Origin: Chloroflexota bacterium
GTDB lineage: Bacteria; Chloroflexota; Dehalococcoidia; SHYD01
NCBI GenBank assembly: GCA_016190485.1
Contig: JACPQN010000021.1
Location: 1-48,163, forward strand
Reading direction: 5' to 3'
DNA length: 48,163 nucleotides
In this document: positions 18,127-25,447 of the stretch, piece by piece
Layout: each line of letters starts with the position of its first letter
How positions within the stretch are numbered: position 1 is the stretch's first letter
Made by a program: the position numbers and the translations under genes
The notes under the pieces: generated by a model
Seen by the model: only the letters and a program-made list of their open reading frames with translations
Told to the model about the DNA's origin: nothing
The model's database searches: none

Positions 18127-19053
18127 ATGGATTCGCATCGGTTCATCGAGGCCATTGAGTGCCTTCGGCAAACCATTTACCAGTCTGTTGTGGCTCGGCG
18201 TGAGCTGTTAGATCTGAGTATCGCTGGTCTCCTGGCTGGCGGCCATGTGCTATTAGTCGATGTGCCGGGCGTCGGCAAGACGCTCTTAGCAAAAACCCTG
18301 GCTGCAGGACTTGGGGTTCGTTTCCAGCGGATTCAGTGCACCCCGGACCTTCTCCCCATAGATATCACCGGAGGATCTGTGTTTAACCAACGGTCCGGTG
18401 AGTTTGTCTTTGTGCCTGGACCTATCTTCGCCAATGTAGTATTGGCCGACGAAATAAATCGGGCGACTCCACGCACGCAATCTGCTTTGCTGGAGGCGAT
18501 GGGAGAAGGCCAGGTGACGGCGGATGGCACCACTTATACGCTGCCACCCCCCTTTTTTCTCATTGCGACCCAGAACCCGGTGGAAACTTACGGTACCTTT
18601 CCACTGCCGGAAGCGCAACTTGATCGCTTCATCATCTCTACAGCTCTGGGCTATCCTGACCACGAGGAAGGGTTACAGATTCTGCAGATGAGCGAAAAGC
18701 AAGAACGCGAAATCTCTCCGGTGTTAACCGGCGAAGATGTGGTCGCCTTTCAGCGGTGGGTTCGTTCAGTCACCCTGACTGAGCATGTCCGGGATTATGT
18801 GCTTTCTATTGTGGAGGCCACACGTTCCGATTCACGCGTCACGCTTGGAGCAAGTCCGCGGGCATCCGTAGACCTCCAGCGTATGGGGCAGGCTTGGGCC
18901 GCACTGGCCGGAAGAGATTTCGTGACCCCTGACGACGTGAAGGCGGTCGCAGGCCCGGTCCTGGCGCATAGACTAATCGCTAACGTGTATGCTGACGCCA
19001 CGCCTCTGACCATCGTGGCTGAGCTGCTTCAGCAAGTTCCCGTACCCCTCTGA
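18127..19053 (+). CDS. MoxR-family AAA+ ATPase
   Basis: 308 aa. The ATG at 18127 directly follows a GTG; either could start it. Walker A is DVPGVGKT, Walker B VVLADEINRA, sensor 1 ATQNP, sensor 2 ASPRA, with the MoxR-typical PGPIFANVVLADEINR and GTFPLPEAQLDRF stretches. MoxR ATPases act as chaperones for metalloenzymes or surface proteins, usually beside DUF58 and transglutaminase genes, as here. The next gene starts 6 nt after the stop. GC is lower than in the window's core genes. Confidence 0.94.
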   Translation: MDSHRFIEAIECLRQTIYQSVVARRELLDLSIAGLLAGGHVLLVDVPGVGKTLLAKTLAAGLGVRFQRIQCTPDLLPIDITGGSVFNQRSGEFVFVPGPIFANVVLADEINRATPRTQSALLEAMGEGQVTADGTTYTLPPPFFLIATQNPVETYGTFPLPEAQLDRFIISTALGYPDHEEGLQILQMSEKQEREISPVLTGEDVVAFQRWVRSVTLTEHVRDYVLSIVEATRSDSRVTLGASPRASVDLQRMGQAWAALAGRDFVTPDDVKAVAGPVLAHRLIANVYADATPLTIVAELLQQVPVPL

Positions 19054-19059
19054 CTCACC

Positions 19060-20265
19060 ATGCCAATCCCAACAAGACGTGGGATAGGCTTCTCACTGCT
19101 CACCGTCTTGCTCTATCTGGCAGCAGCCCAGACCAGAATGGGATGGCTGTACCTCATTACCGCTGCTATGATCATTGTGCTTAGCAGTTCTTTCGTGATT
19201 CCCTGGATTGGCCTGCGGACCCTCAGCGTGACCCGGTCAGTCGGACGGCCCGGCGGACCTTATCTTGCCAGGATTCAGGTAAGTGAGGAAGACGGAGTAG
19301 ACGTCCACCTGAACCTTCAAATAAAGCGTGCTTGTCCCTTAGTGAGCATCACAGATCACTGTGAACTGGATGCTCCTGATAAGCAGGAAAAGGTCTTCTT
19401 CTGCTGGCTGATTGAGGGAACAGCAACAAGTCTGACATACTCTGTGGTCTGCGACAAGCGTGGCTACCATACCCTCGGCGCTGTCAAACTAGGGTGTAGC
19501 GGGCCCTTTGGCCTCTTCCACTATCGGCGCGGAGTGCCAGCACTCACAAAGGTCAAGGTGCTGCCTTGGCATCTTTCGCTTCAGCAGGTTCCACACCCCG
19601 TTAGCTCGGCTAGCAGCGCCGATCACGTAAAGGTGGTCCGAGGAGGAAATGTCGAGGTGTTTGCGACCCGAGAATATCGCAAGCCGGACCCACTGAGGGC
19701 GATCCACTGGCGAAGTACTGCCCGGCGGGGCCAGCTCATTGTCAAGGAGTTCGCTCAACCTGAGCCGATGGAGCTTGCTATTGTGTTGGACAGTTCAACT
19801 GAGTTCGGAAGCTATAAAGACACTACGCTTGAATATAGCGTAAAGGTGGCTGCTAGCCTGACCCATGTAATGCACATGCAAGGCAAGGCCGTCCGTTTGA
19901 TAGCCTCCGGCTTCCCTAGTGCACCGCTTAACTATGCGCAAGCGCTCGACTTTTTAACAGGGCTAAAGGCCACCTCAACTGCCGAGCCTTTGCCCCTTCT
20001 TTTGCGTCGTGTGGGAACAGCAAGAGACGTCATAGTGCTATCGCCATCCACTCCCTCGGTTGAGATGCTCATGCAACCAGTGATTGGACGCAGGCTCTGG
20101 ATGCGGGTGGCCTTCTTGGGTTTTGAGGAAGACGGCCTTCCTTCCTTGGCTCAGCCGTTGCCAGGTGTTCTGACAATGCCCTGGTCTAAGTGGCAAGCGC
20201 CGGCTGAAGTTATCTCTGCGATTATTACTGCCTACGCCACATCCCACGAGGCCCAGGAGTGGTAA
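19060..20265 (+). CDS. DUF58 (VWA-like) membrane-associated protein
   Basis: 401 aa. Two hydrophobic segments at the N-terminus (residues ~9-25 and ~30-50) anchor a domain with the DUF58 signature REYRKPDPLRAIHWRSTA near residue 206-223, followed by GQLIVKEF and a von Willebrand-like AIVLDSS (the first residues of a MIDAS-like DxS). DUF58 proteins are the constant partner of MoxR ATPases. Lies 6 nt after moxR and overlaps the transglutaminase gene by 7 nt. Exact biochemical role in the family is not established. Confidence 0.9.
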   Translation: MPIPTRRGIGFSLLTVLLYLAAAQTRMGWLYLITAAMIIVLSSSFVIPWIGLRTLSVTRSVGRPGGPYLARIQVSEEDGVDVHLNLQIKRACPLVSITDHCELDAPDKQEKVFFCWLIEGTATSLTYSVVCDKRGYHTLGAVKLGCSGPFGLFHYRRGVPALTKVKVLPWHLSLQQVPHPVSSASSADHVKVVRGGNVEVFATREYRKPDPLRAIHWRSTARRGQLIVKEFAQPEPMELAIVLDSSTEFGSYKDTTLEYSVKVAASLTHVMHMQGKAVRLIASGFPSAPLNYAQALDFLTGLKATSTAEPLPLLLRRVGTARDVIVLSPSTPSVEMLMQPVIGRRLWMRVAFLGFEEDGLPSLAQPLPGVLTMPWSKWQAPAEVISAIITAYATSHEAQEW

Positions 20266-22424
20266 GCAGACTGGCGGCGATGCGCTTCAGCCGGCCGCAA
20301 ACCTCCGCCGAGCCAGAACTAAGCCTCCTGCTTCGGAGCGCCGTGGGGTGCAGTATGGCTGTAGCGATAGCAGGCCTCGCCTGGTCTCTGGGCGTCCCCT
20401 TTGATGGCGCCACGGCACTGGCAATCATGACTGGTGGCCAAGTCTACAGTTACCGCAACGCAGGCAGACCGACTCCAAAAACCCACAGCCTGCTGCTGGC
20501 AGCGCTCATCTGTGTGTCGCTGGCCTGGATGTGGGTGGGCTTGATTACGGGTTTTTCTGGTGGTATCCCACCACAGGCTCAGTCGAGCGTTGCTATCCTG
20601 TGCATCGCCAGCTTCGACCTCAAGACACGTCGCAACCTATTCATCATGCTGATTTACAGTCTCCTCCTCTTGTACATTGCCTGCGATTCTACATTCAGCC
20701 CGTGGCTATTGCTTTTCCTTATTACCTACGGCGTGGCTGCCTTGACCGCCCTCTTCGCAGCCGCTCTGCTTGATGGTCAGCGCGTGGCGCTCGCAGTAAT
20801 CGGTCGGCGTCCTTCGTTGGGCGCCACCCTTTACTGCTTAGGGATCCTCACCCTCCTGGCCTTTGGGACAATAGCGCTCTTTGTTTTATTGCCCCGTCCT
20901 GCTAACAGCCAGCTGCTGGGCTCCCCCTTGGTTAGCTATCCCTTACGCAGGGAGATCCGAGGGCAGACTGTAACCCCGCTTTTCCCCTTCGTGTCTATAA
21001 CCACTAGTAGCGCGGGCGCTAAGGAACCTCAGATGTCATTGGCATATCGGGGTAAACCAGGTCAGAACATTGTTCTTTATGTGCGAAGTGAAATCCAGAG
21101 CTATTGGCGTGGACTTGCCCTCGACGAGTACGACGGTCAGTCCTGGCGAAGTACCAGTGGTCGGCGGCTGTTAGTTAGACAGCACCAGGGATGGTTCGAT
21201 CTAGAGGTTCCCCGGTCCGCCCACAGCGGCACTGAATATGTCCAGAGCTTTACCGTAGTTCAAGAGGGAGCTGAAGTGCTCCTCACTGGTTACTGGCCCA
21301 AAACGGTCCACCACCTCAGCCCAACGGTCATCCTGGAGGGCGGTCTGGGCGGCACCCTGATCGACGCTAGAGCACTTTCCACTGGGACCAGCTATGCGGT
21401 ACTCTCGCGGTTCCCACCCTTTGCCCCTCAAGGTCTTCGCAAGGATCACGCTGCTCATCCGGACAATCGCTACACACAATTGCCCGCCCTCTCCCCGGCA
21501 GTCAGACGGTTAGCTGAGTCGGTCACGGCAGGGGAAACCACTGATATCGATCGGGTGCAAGCTCTCGTTCAGTTCCTCCAGACCAATTTCCGCTATGATC
21601 TCAACATTCCGCCACTTCCTCCGCAGCGGGATGCGACTGAAGTCTTTCTCTTTGATGACAAACGGGGCTTCTGTCAGCAATTTGCCACTGCCCTTGCCGT
21701 GCTGACTCGTAGCATCGGGATTCCATCTAGAATTGTGACCGGTTACTTACCGGGACAGTATCAGCCCCTGCTCGGAGCTTTTGAAGTGGTAGCTTCCGAC
21801 GCCCATAGCTGGGTAGAAGTCCACTTTGCTGAGCACGGCTGGGTACCTTTTGACGCCACGCCCTCTGTCGGCGGTGACCCCCGAGCCCAATGGAGGGCCT
21901 CTCTCTTGTCTTTTAATTGGGGAGCAGATTACGCGTTTGCGTTGGGGGTCACTTTTCAACACGCAATTGGTTTGGTCACTACTCAATTTGACAGCATAAG
22001 TGCTGGCTTTGCTGCTGGGGCGCTCCTCGCGTTGGTAAGCGCCTTGCTCTGCGGGAGACTGGTTTGGCAGCTATGGACAAGGTCGCGTCGTAGGCAGCTC
22101 ACGTCAACCTTTGTCCGCCCAGACCGTACCCACTATCTTGCTGGCTATAGGCTACTGGAGCAGGCGCTGATGCGCGGTGGCTCGCCGGCCCGGCAGCTTT
22201 GGGAAACGCCCAAGGAGCATCTCGCTCGGTCAGCGCTAATCTTCCCTAAGATTGAGCAAGAACTAGCGGAAGTTGCCACTACCATAAGCGAAATAGCCTA
22301 TGCCGCGCAGGAGCCTGAAGGAACGCTCATCACTATGGTCTCGGCCAGAATCGCCGATGTTATTGCCAAGATCGGACTGAACAGAACTGGGGTTGACCCG
22401 TTTTCGTGGACACTCAATCATTAG
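20259..22424 (+). CDS. Transglutaminase-like membrane protein (TgpA/DUF3488 architecture)
   Basis: 721 aa from a GTG overlapping the DUF58 stop; an ATG 21 nt later is possible. About six hydrophobic helices fill residues ~25-220, then an extracytoplasmic region with the transglutaminase core: Cys in RGFCQQFATALAVLTR, His in DAHSWVEVHF and Asp in WVPFDATPS. One more helix (~residues 575-600) leads to a DUF4129-like C-terminal tail. The same layout is known from Pseudomonas TgpA. The three genes probably form one unit acting on surface proteins or peptides. Confidence 0.92.
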   Translation: MVSRLAAMRFSRPQTSAEPELSLLLRSAVGCSMAVAIAGLAWSLGVPFDGATALAIMTGGQVYSYRNAGRPTPKTHSLLLAALICVSLAWMWVGLITGFSGGIPPQAQSSVAILCIASFDLKTRRNLFIMLIYSLLLLYIACDSTFSPWLLLFLITYGVAALTALFAAALLDGQRVALAVIGRRPSLGATLYCLGILTLLAFGTIALFVLLPRPANSQLLGSPLVSYPLRREIRGQTVTPLFPFVSITTSSAGAKEPQMSLAYRGKPGQNIVLYVRSEIQSYWRGLALDEYDGQSWRSTSGRRLLVRQHQGWFDLEVPRSAHSGTEYVQSFTVVQEGAEVLLTGYWPKTVHHLSPTVILEGGLGGTLIDARALSTGTSYAVLSRFPPFAPQGLRKDHAAHPDNRYTQLPALSPAVRRLAESVTAGETTDIDRVQALVQFLQTNFRYDLNIPPLPPQRDATEVFLFDDKRGFCQQFATALAVLTRSIGIPSRIVTGYLPGQYQPLLGAFEVVASDAHSWVEVHFAEHGWVPFDATPSVGGDPRAQWRASLLSFNWGADYAFALGVTFQHAIGLVTTQFDSISAGFAAGALLALVSALLCGRLVWQLWTRSRRRQLTSTFVRPDRTHYLAGYRLLEQALMRGGSPARQLWETPKEHLARSALIFPKIEQELAEVATTISEIAYAAQEPEGTLITMVSARIADVIAKIGLNRTGVDPFSWTLNH

Positions 22425-22432
22425 GGGGTAAT

Positions 22433-22702
22433 GGCACGGTCTATCCCTGGCATCAGGCGGTGGTCGCCCATCGAGCGCGCATGGAGCAGCCGTACGCTAC
22501 CGAGGCCGTACGCCGACGGGGCTGGCTGATAGAGCCAATCTTCGGGACCATAAAAGAAGTGCTGGGGCTGCGCCGGTTCTTGCTGCGTGGTCTTGCCGCC
22601 GTCCGTGCCGAATGGCTGCTCACGGGCGCCGCCTTCAATCTGTGGAAGCTCTATCGGCTGTGGTGGCGCCCCCACATAGCGCCGAAAAGGCTGGCGGTGT
22701 AA
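22433..22702 (+). pseudogene. C-terminal remnant of a DDE transposase (IS1182/IS5-like)
   Basis: Only the last ~85 residues remain. The segment RRRGWLIEPIFGTIKE holds the final Glu of a DDE triad, followed by LRRFLLRGLAAVRAEW and NLWKLYR, a typical end of DDE_Tnp_1-type transposases. The upstream two thirds, including the catalytic Asp residues, are absent because the frame abuts the transglutaminase stop. No terminal inverted repeats were seen. It marks the right edge of the low-GC region. Confidence 0.8.
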
Positions 22703-22774
22703 CGGCATCATGGCCTCATCGCACGATAGTAAACGGGGGGGCCTGACGAACCATTTTGGGGCAGCCACGGGCCG

Positions 22775-22791
22775 CCGCTCAAAGTGAGCGG
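22775..22791. repeat. Perfect hairpin in the 22703-22936 gap
   Basis: CCGCTCA/TGAGCGG with an AAG loop. The same gap also has ACCCC-GAAG-GGGGT (~22864-22876) and a copy of the GTCCTGAGC...GAAGG repeat. No gene seen. One or both hairpins may end transcription of the four-helix-bundle gene, which stops at 22937. Confidence 0.4.
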
Positions 22792-22887
22792 TCCATAGGC
22801 TGAGTTTGGGGACGGCCTGATGTGCCCCCGAACAAACGTGTGGTGAGCCTGCCGAACCATAAAACCCCGAAGGGGGTCCGTGAACCT

Positions 22888-22909
22888 TGTCCTGAGCGCA
22901 GCCGAAGGG
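22888..22909. repeat. TTGTCCTGAGCGCAGCCGAAGG repeat copy
   Basis: Variant of the dispersed element (GTCCTGAGC, variable middle, GAAGG), just past the four-helix-bundle stop. Confidence 0.6.
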
Positions 22910-22936
22910 CCCCTTGCAGGGGGTTTGGGGGCGCTA

Positions 22937-23362
22937 TTAAACACCCTCCTTTCGCTGCCGTTGGACTGCGGCGCGGAGGCCGCCAATGATGCACGCGACT
23001 TCTTCCGCCGTAGCCATCAGTTGCTTGAACTGCGATGCATCGAGGTAGCCCGCGTCCAGGGCTACGTAGAGCTGGGAACGGAGTTCGGCGCAGGATGCCT
23101 TGGCGGTGGAGAGGAACTGGTGAAACTCACCCCGCCCTCCCCGTTCAAAGCCTTCTGCGATGTTAGACATGACGGAGACCGCCGCCCGCTGCGTCTGTCG
23201 GGAGAGTCCTGCGTCCTTGGCCAATGGGCCTTCGCGGGTTACCAGGTTCACCTGGCGTGTCAACTCACGCGCTTTTTGCCACGCCACCAGGTCTTCAAAA
23301 CGAGCGACCTTCGAAGGTGGCTTAGTGGTTATTGCCTCGTTCCCCTCCCGTTGCCCAGCCAC
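22937..23362 (-). CDS. Four-helix-bundle protein of the S23/IVS-protein family
   Basis: 141 aa from a GTG (23360-23362) with GAGGAGGAG about 11 nt upstream. The family pattern is clear: FEDLVAWQKARELT, then SNIAEGFERGG, FLSTAKASCAELRSQLYVA. These proteins were first found in 23S rRNA intervening sequences and are related to the Avd accessory protein of diversity-generating retroelements, but most stand alone and have no known function. There is no rRNA or reverse transcriptase nearby. Its 5' side is occupied by a 15-copy heptamer array that starts 17 nt before the start codon, so the array would be in the leader or promoter. Confidence 0.88.
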   Translation of the reverse strand: MAGQREGNEAITTKPPSKVARFEDLVAWQKARELTRQVNLVTREGPLAKDAGLSRQTQRAAVSVMSNIAEGFERGGRGEFHQFLSTAKASCAELRSQLYVALDAGYLDASQFKQLMATAEEVACIIGGLRAAVQRQRKEGV

Positions 23363-23379
23363 GGAACCAGCAACTCCTC

Positions 23380-23484
23380 CTCAGCCCTCAGTCCTCAGTC
23401 CTCAGCCCTCAGCCCTCAGTCCTCAGTCCTCAGTCCTCAGTCCTCAGTCCTCAGTCCTCAGCCCTCAGCCCTCAGCCCTCAGTC
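23380..23484. repeat. Heptanucleotide tandem array (CTCAGYC) x 15
   Basis: Exactly 105 nt, 15 perfect units, alternating only at one base: CTCAGCC (6 units) or CTCAGTC (9 units). It fills the whole space between the gamma-carbonic-anhydrase stop (23485) and the start of the four-helix-bundle gene. Seven is not a multiple of three, and slippage would change promoter/leader spacing. Confidence 0.97.
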
Positions 23485-24027
23485 CTACCCCAATCGCTGC
23501 ATAAAGGCCTTGGCGATGTCGTCCACAGGGGTGAGGCCCTCCAGGTAGCGGCCGCGGTTGTTGGAGTAGCCCTCGGCCAGGCGCTTGGTCATGGTGAGCA
23601 GCCGCTCGTCGCACTCTCGGAGCTGCTTGGCGGGGATGCCCACCCACATGGTGCGGGGCGGCACCTCCACCGGGCCCAGCAGCACCGCGCCCGCGGCGAT
23701 GATGGCCCCGTCGCCGATCTTGGCGCTCTGGAGCACCCGGGCGCCGTTGGCGATGAGCACGTCGTCGCCGATCTCGGCGTTGTGGGTCAGGGTCATGTGG
23801 GCCAGCACGCAGCGCTTGCCGACGATGGTGCGCTCGTGGAGCACGGCGCCGTCCTGGACGTTGCTCCCCTCGCCGATGACGATCTCGCCGGAGTCGCCCC
23901 GGAGCACGCAGCCGAACCAGACGCTGGCGTTGGCCTCCAGGGTGACGTCGCCGATGATCGCGGCATTGGGCGCGACGAAGGCGGTGGGGTGGATCTTGGG
24001 GGTCTTACCGGCGATGCTGAAAAGCAC
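23485..24027 (-). CDS. Gamma-class carbonic anhydrase-like hexapeptide protein, paralogue 1
   Basis: 180 aa, left-handed beta-helix repeats throughout (IGDVTLEANASVWFG type). The three zinc histidines can be placed at H64 (AVLH), H77 (VLAH) and H82 (LTH); the 5-residue spacing of the last two is that of Cam. The acidic proton-transfer loop of Cam is absent, as in CamH/YrdA-type proteins, so CO2 hydration is plausible but not certain. The stop directly abuts the heptamer array. Divergent from paralogue 2, 566 nt away. Confidence 0.85.
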   Translation of the reverse strand: MLFSIAGKTPKIHPTAFVAPNAAIIGDVTLEANASVWFGCVLRGDSGEIVIGEGSNVQDGAVLHERTIVGKRCVLAHMTLTHNAEIGDDVLIANGARVLQSAKIGDGAIIAAGAVLLGPVEVPPRTMWVGIPAKQLRECDERLLTMTKRLAEGYSNNRGRYLEGLTPVDDIAKAFMQRLG

Positions 24028-24114
24028 GGGCCTCTTTTCCTCCCTTTCCTTGTGTGCTGTGGCCAGCGCTGGGGCCAGCCCGCGGAATGGCCGAGAGTGT
24101 TTAAGAATCCGCTC

Positions 24115-24165
24115 ACCCTGAGCCTGCCTGCCCTGAGCGTAGTCGAAGGGTCGAAGGGCTCACCA
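24115..24165. repeat. CCTGAGC...GTCGAAGG repeat cluster
   Basis: CACCCTGAGCCTGCCTGCCCTGAGC followed by GTAGTCGAAGGGTCGAAGGGCTCACCACGAGCGG in sequence. The CACGAGCGG tail recurs at 25310-25375 next to another copy. Lies upstream of the gamma-CA paralogue 1 start. Confidence 0.55.
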
Positions 24166-24211
24166 CGAGCGGCCAAACACATTGTTAAACACCCTCGGTA
24201 TGGCCGTCTGG

Positions 24212-24240
24212 TGTTGGCGGCACGCGTCCCCCAGTATAAT
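24212..24240 (+). promoter_or_regulatory. Possible promoter in the gap between the two gamma-CA genes
   Basis: Perfect TATAAT at 24235-24240 with a weak -35 (TGTTGG, 17-bp spacer). The start of paralogue 2 is 350 nt further on, across repeats, so the link is uncertain. Confidence 0.3.
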
Positions 24241-24276
24241 AGGGCGGCACTAATTAGGCTAGCCCAGAGGAGGGAG

Positions 24277-24341
24277 GGTGTTTATCAACCCGCCACCTCA
24301 GGCTCAAGCCTGAGGCATGCTGAGCGGCTATGCTGTGGGCT
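24277..24341 (+). repeat. GTTTATCA...CCTCAGGCT/AGCCTGAGG repeat, copy A
   Basis: Starts GTGTTTATCAACCCGCCA, then a perfect 9-bp dyad CCTCAGGCT-CA-AGCCTGAGG (24296-24315) and CATGCTGAGCGGCTATGCTG. Nearly identical copies at 32.7 and 48.0 kb, all in the same orientation. Confidence 0.85.
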
Positions 24342-24387
24342 TACGGTCATTGATAATATAGCCGACATCCGCAGTGTGGCCGGGCTC

Positions 24388-24530
24388 ACCCTCTCCCTAG
24401 CCCTCTCCCCCTTCGACTTCGCTCAGGACAGGCATCAAGGGAGAGGGGACATTTCCTCCTTCCCCTGGTGGGAGGGAGCTAGACCTGTCCTGAGCCTGCC
24501 GAAGGAGGGAGGGGACTTGAGACGTCGCAG
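24388..24530. repeat. CTCTCCC palindromic repeat, copy 2, interrupted by two other repeats
   Basis: Relative to the copy at 2775-2860, the left arm carries a 24-nt extra segment beginning CCTTCGACTTCGCTCAGGAC (24406-24429). The right arm carries GTCCTGAGCCTGCCGAAGG (24487-24505) in the opposite orientation. A nested structure. Nothing coding is seen in 24028-24593. Confidence 0.7.
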
Positions 24531-24593
24531 TATTTTCGACCTAACCATCAGCCTGCAGTGCGGAGTTAATAAACGGCCCTGAGGAGGCGCAGC

Positions 24594-25124
24594 ATGATCC
24601 GCAGCCTGAACGGCAAGACCCCGGTGGTCCACCCCACGGCCTTCGTCTCGGAGTTCGCTTACGTGGTGGGAGACGTGGAGATCGGGGAGTATTCCAGCGT
24701 GTGGCCCGGCACCGTCATCCGGGGCGATACGGCCAAGATCACCATCGGCAGGCACACCAACATCCAGGACAACTGCGTGATCCACGGCGATCGGGATACC
24801 ACCATCGGCGACTACTGTACCATCGGCCACCGGGTGATGTGCCACGCGCGGGTGGTGGGCGATCACTGCCTCATCGGCAACGGGGCCGTGCTGAACGACG
24901 GGGTGCAACTGGGCCAGTGGTCCATCGTGGCCTCGGGCGCCATGGTGTTGGAGAACAAGGAGTTTCCGGAGAGCGCCTTCGTGGTGGGGATGCCCGCGGA
25001 GCTGAAGGGCCGCACCATGGAGCGCCACCGGACACTCATCGAGGAGACCGGGAAGAGCTATGCCGAGAAGGCCCAGCTCTACAAGAGCCAGGGTCTGGGC
25101 GACTCCCTCCCGCCCGCTGGCTAG
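24594..25124 (+). CDS. Gamma-class carbonic anhydrase-like hexapeptide protein, paralogue 2
   Basis: 176 aa. ATG with GAGGAGG about 9 nt upstream. Same opening as paralogue 1 (GKTPVVHPTAFV here, GKTPKIHPTAFV there) and zinc histidines at H64 (VIHGD), H79 (IGH) and H84 (MCH). R43 and D45 (VIRGDTA) match the Arg/Asp conserved in the family. The C-terminal helix (RTMERHRTLIEETG...) packs on the trimer in this family. The two paralogues are divergently arranged and could form separate or mixed trimers. Enzyme activity not certain. Confidence 0.87.
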   Translation: MIRSLNGKTPVVHPTAFVSEFAYVVGDVEIGEYSSVWPGTVIRGDTAKITIGRHTNIQDNCVIHGDRDTTIGDYCTIGHRVMCHARVVGDHCLIGNGAVLNDGVQLGQWSIVASGAMVLENKEFPESAFVVGMPAELKGRTMERHRTLIEETGKSYAEKAQLYKSQGLGDSLPPAG

Positions 25125-25126
25125 TG

Positions 25127-25243
25127 TCCTGAGTCAGAGATTCGCTGCACAATGTCATTCTTGAGGAGCGCAGCGACGAAGAATCTGGATGGGGTTGCAT
25201 GCCCCACCCAACCAGATGCTTCACTAGCGTTCAGCATGACAAG
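25127..25243. repeat. MITE-like dispersed repeat, copy 2
   Basis: Shares GAGTCAGAGATTCGCTGCA at the left, AGCGACGAAGAATCT inside and GTTCAGCATGACA at the right with 7124-7266. Here the central hairpin is TGGGG-TTGCAT-style rather than the CCTGCC dyad. Confidence 0.7.
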
Positions 25244-25336
25244 CATTGCCGCTTATTATTCAACGAACTAACGCTTCAGGACACTAGTACCTACTTTCGG
25301 AAAAGAGCGTTAGGACCTGCCGCTCGTGGTGAGCCC

Positions 25337-25402
25337 TTCGGCAGGCTCAGGACAAGCTTGTCGAACCACGAGCGGCCCACCCTTCGACAAGCTCAGGGTG
25401 AG
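25337..25402. repeat. Pair of CCTTCG..CTCAGG repeats in the thrC downstream gap
   Basis: CCCTTCGGCAGGCTCAGGAC and CCCTTCGACAAGCTCAGG separated by AAGCTTGTCGAACCACGAGCGG. The gap 25125-25447 holds only repeats. They lie just past the thrC stop. Confidence 0.7.
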
Positions 25403-25447
25403 CGGGATTGGGCTGGGCTTTGTGACGCTGATTTAGGATACTAGGTA

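Noticed and set aside
23380-23484. CRISPR-like array
   Set aside because: Units are 7 bp with no spacers; it is a simple tandem repeat.
22937-23484. Diversity-generating retroelement (Avd-like protein next to repeats)
   Set aside because: No reverse transcriptase, template repeat or variable repeat is present.
23332-24582. 416-aa plus-strand frame with SPQSSVLSPQ repeats
   Set aside because: The repeats are translation of the 7-bp array and the rest is antisense to the gamma-carbonic-anhydrase gene.
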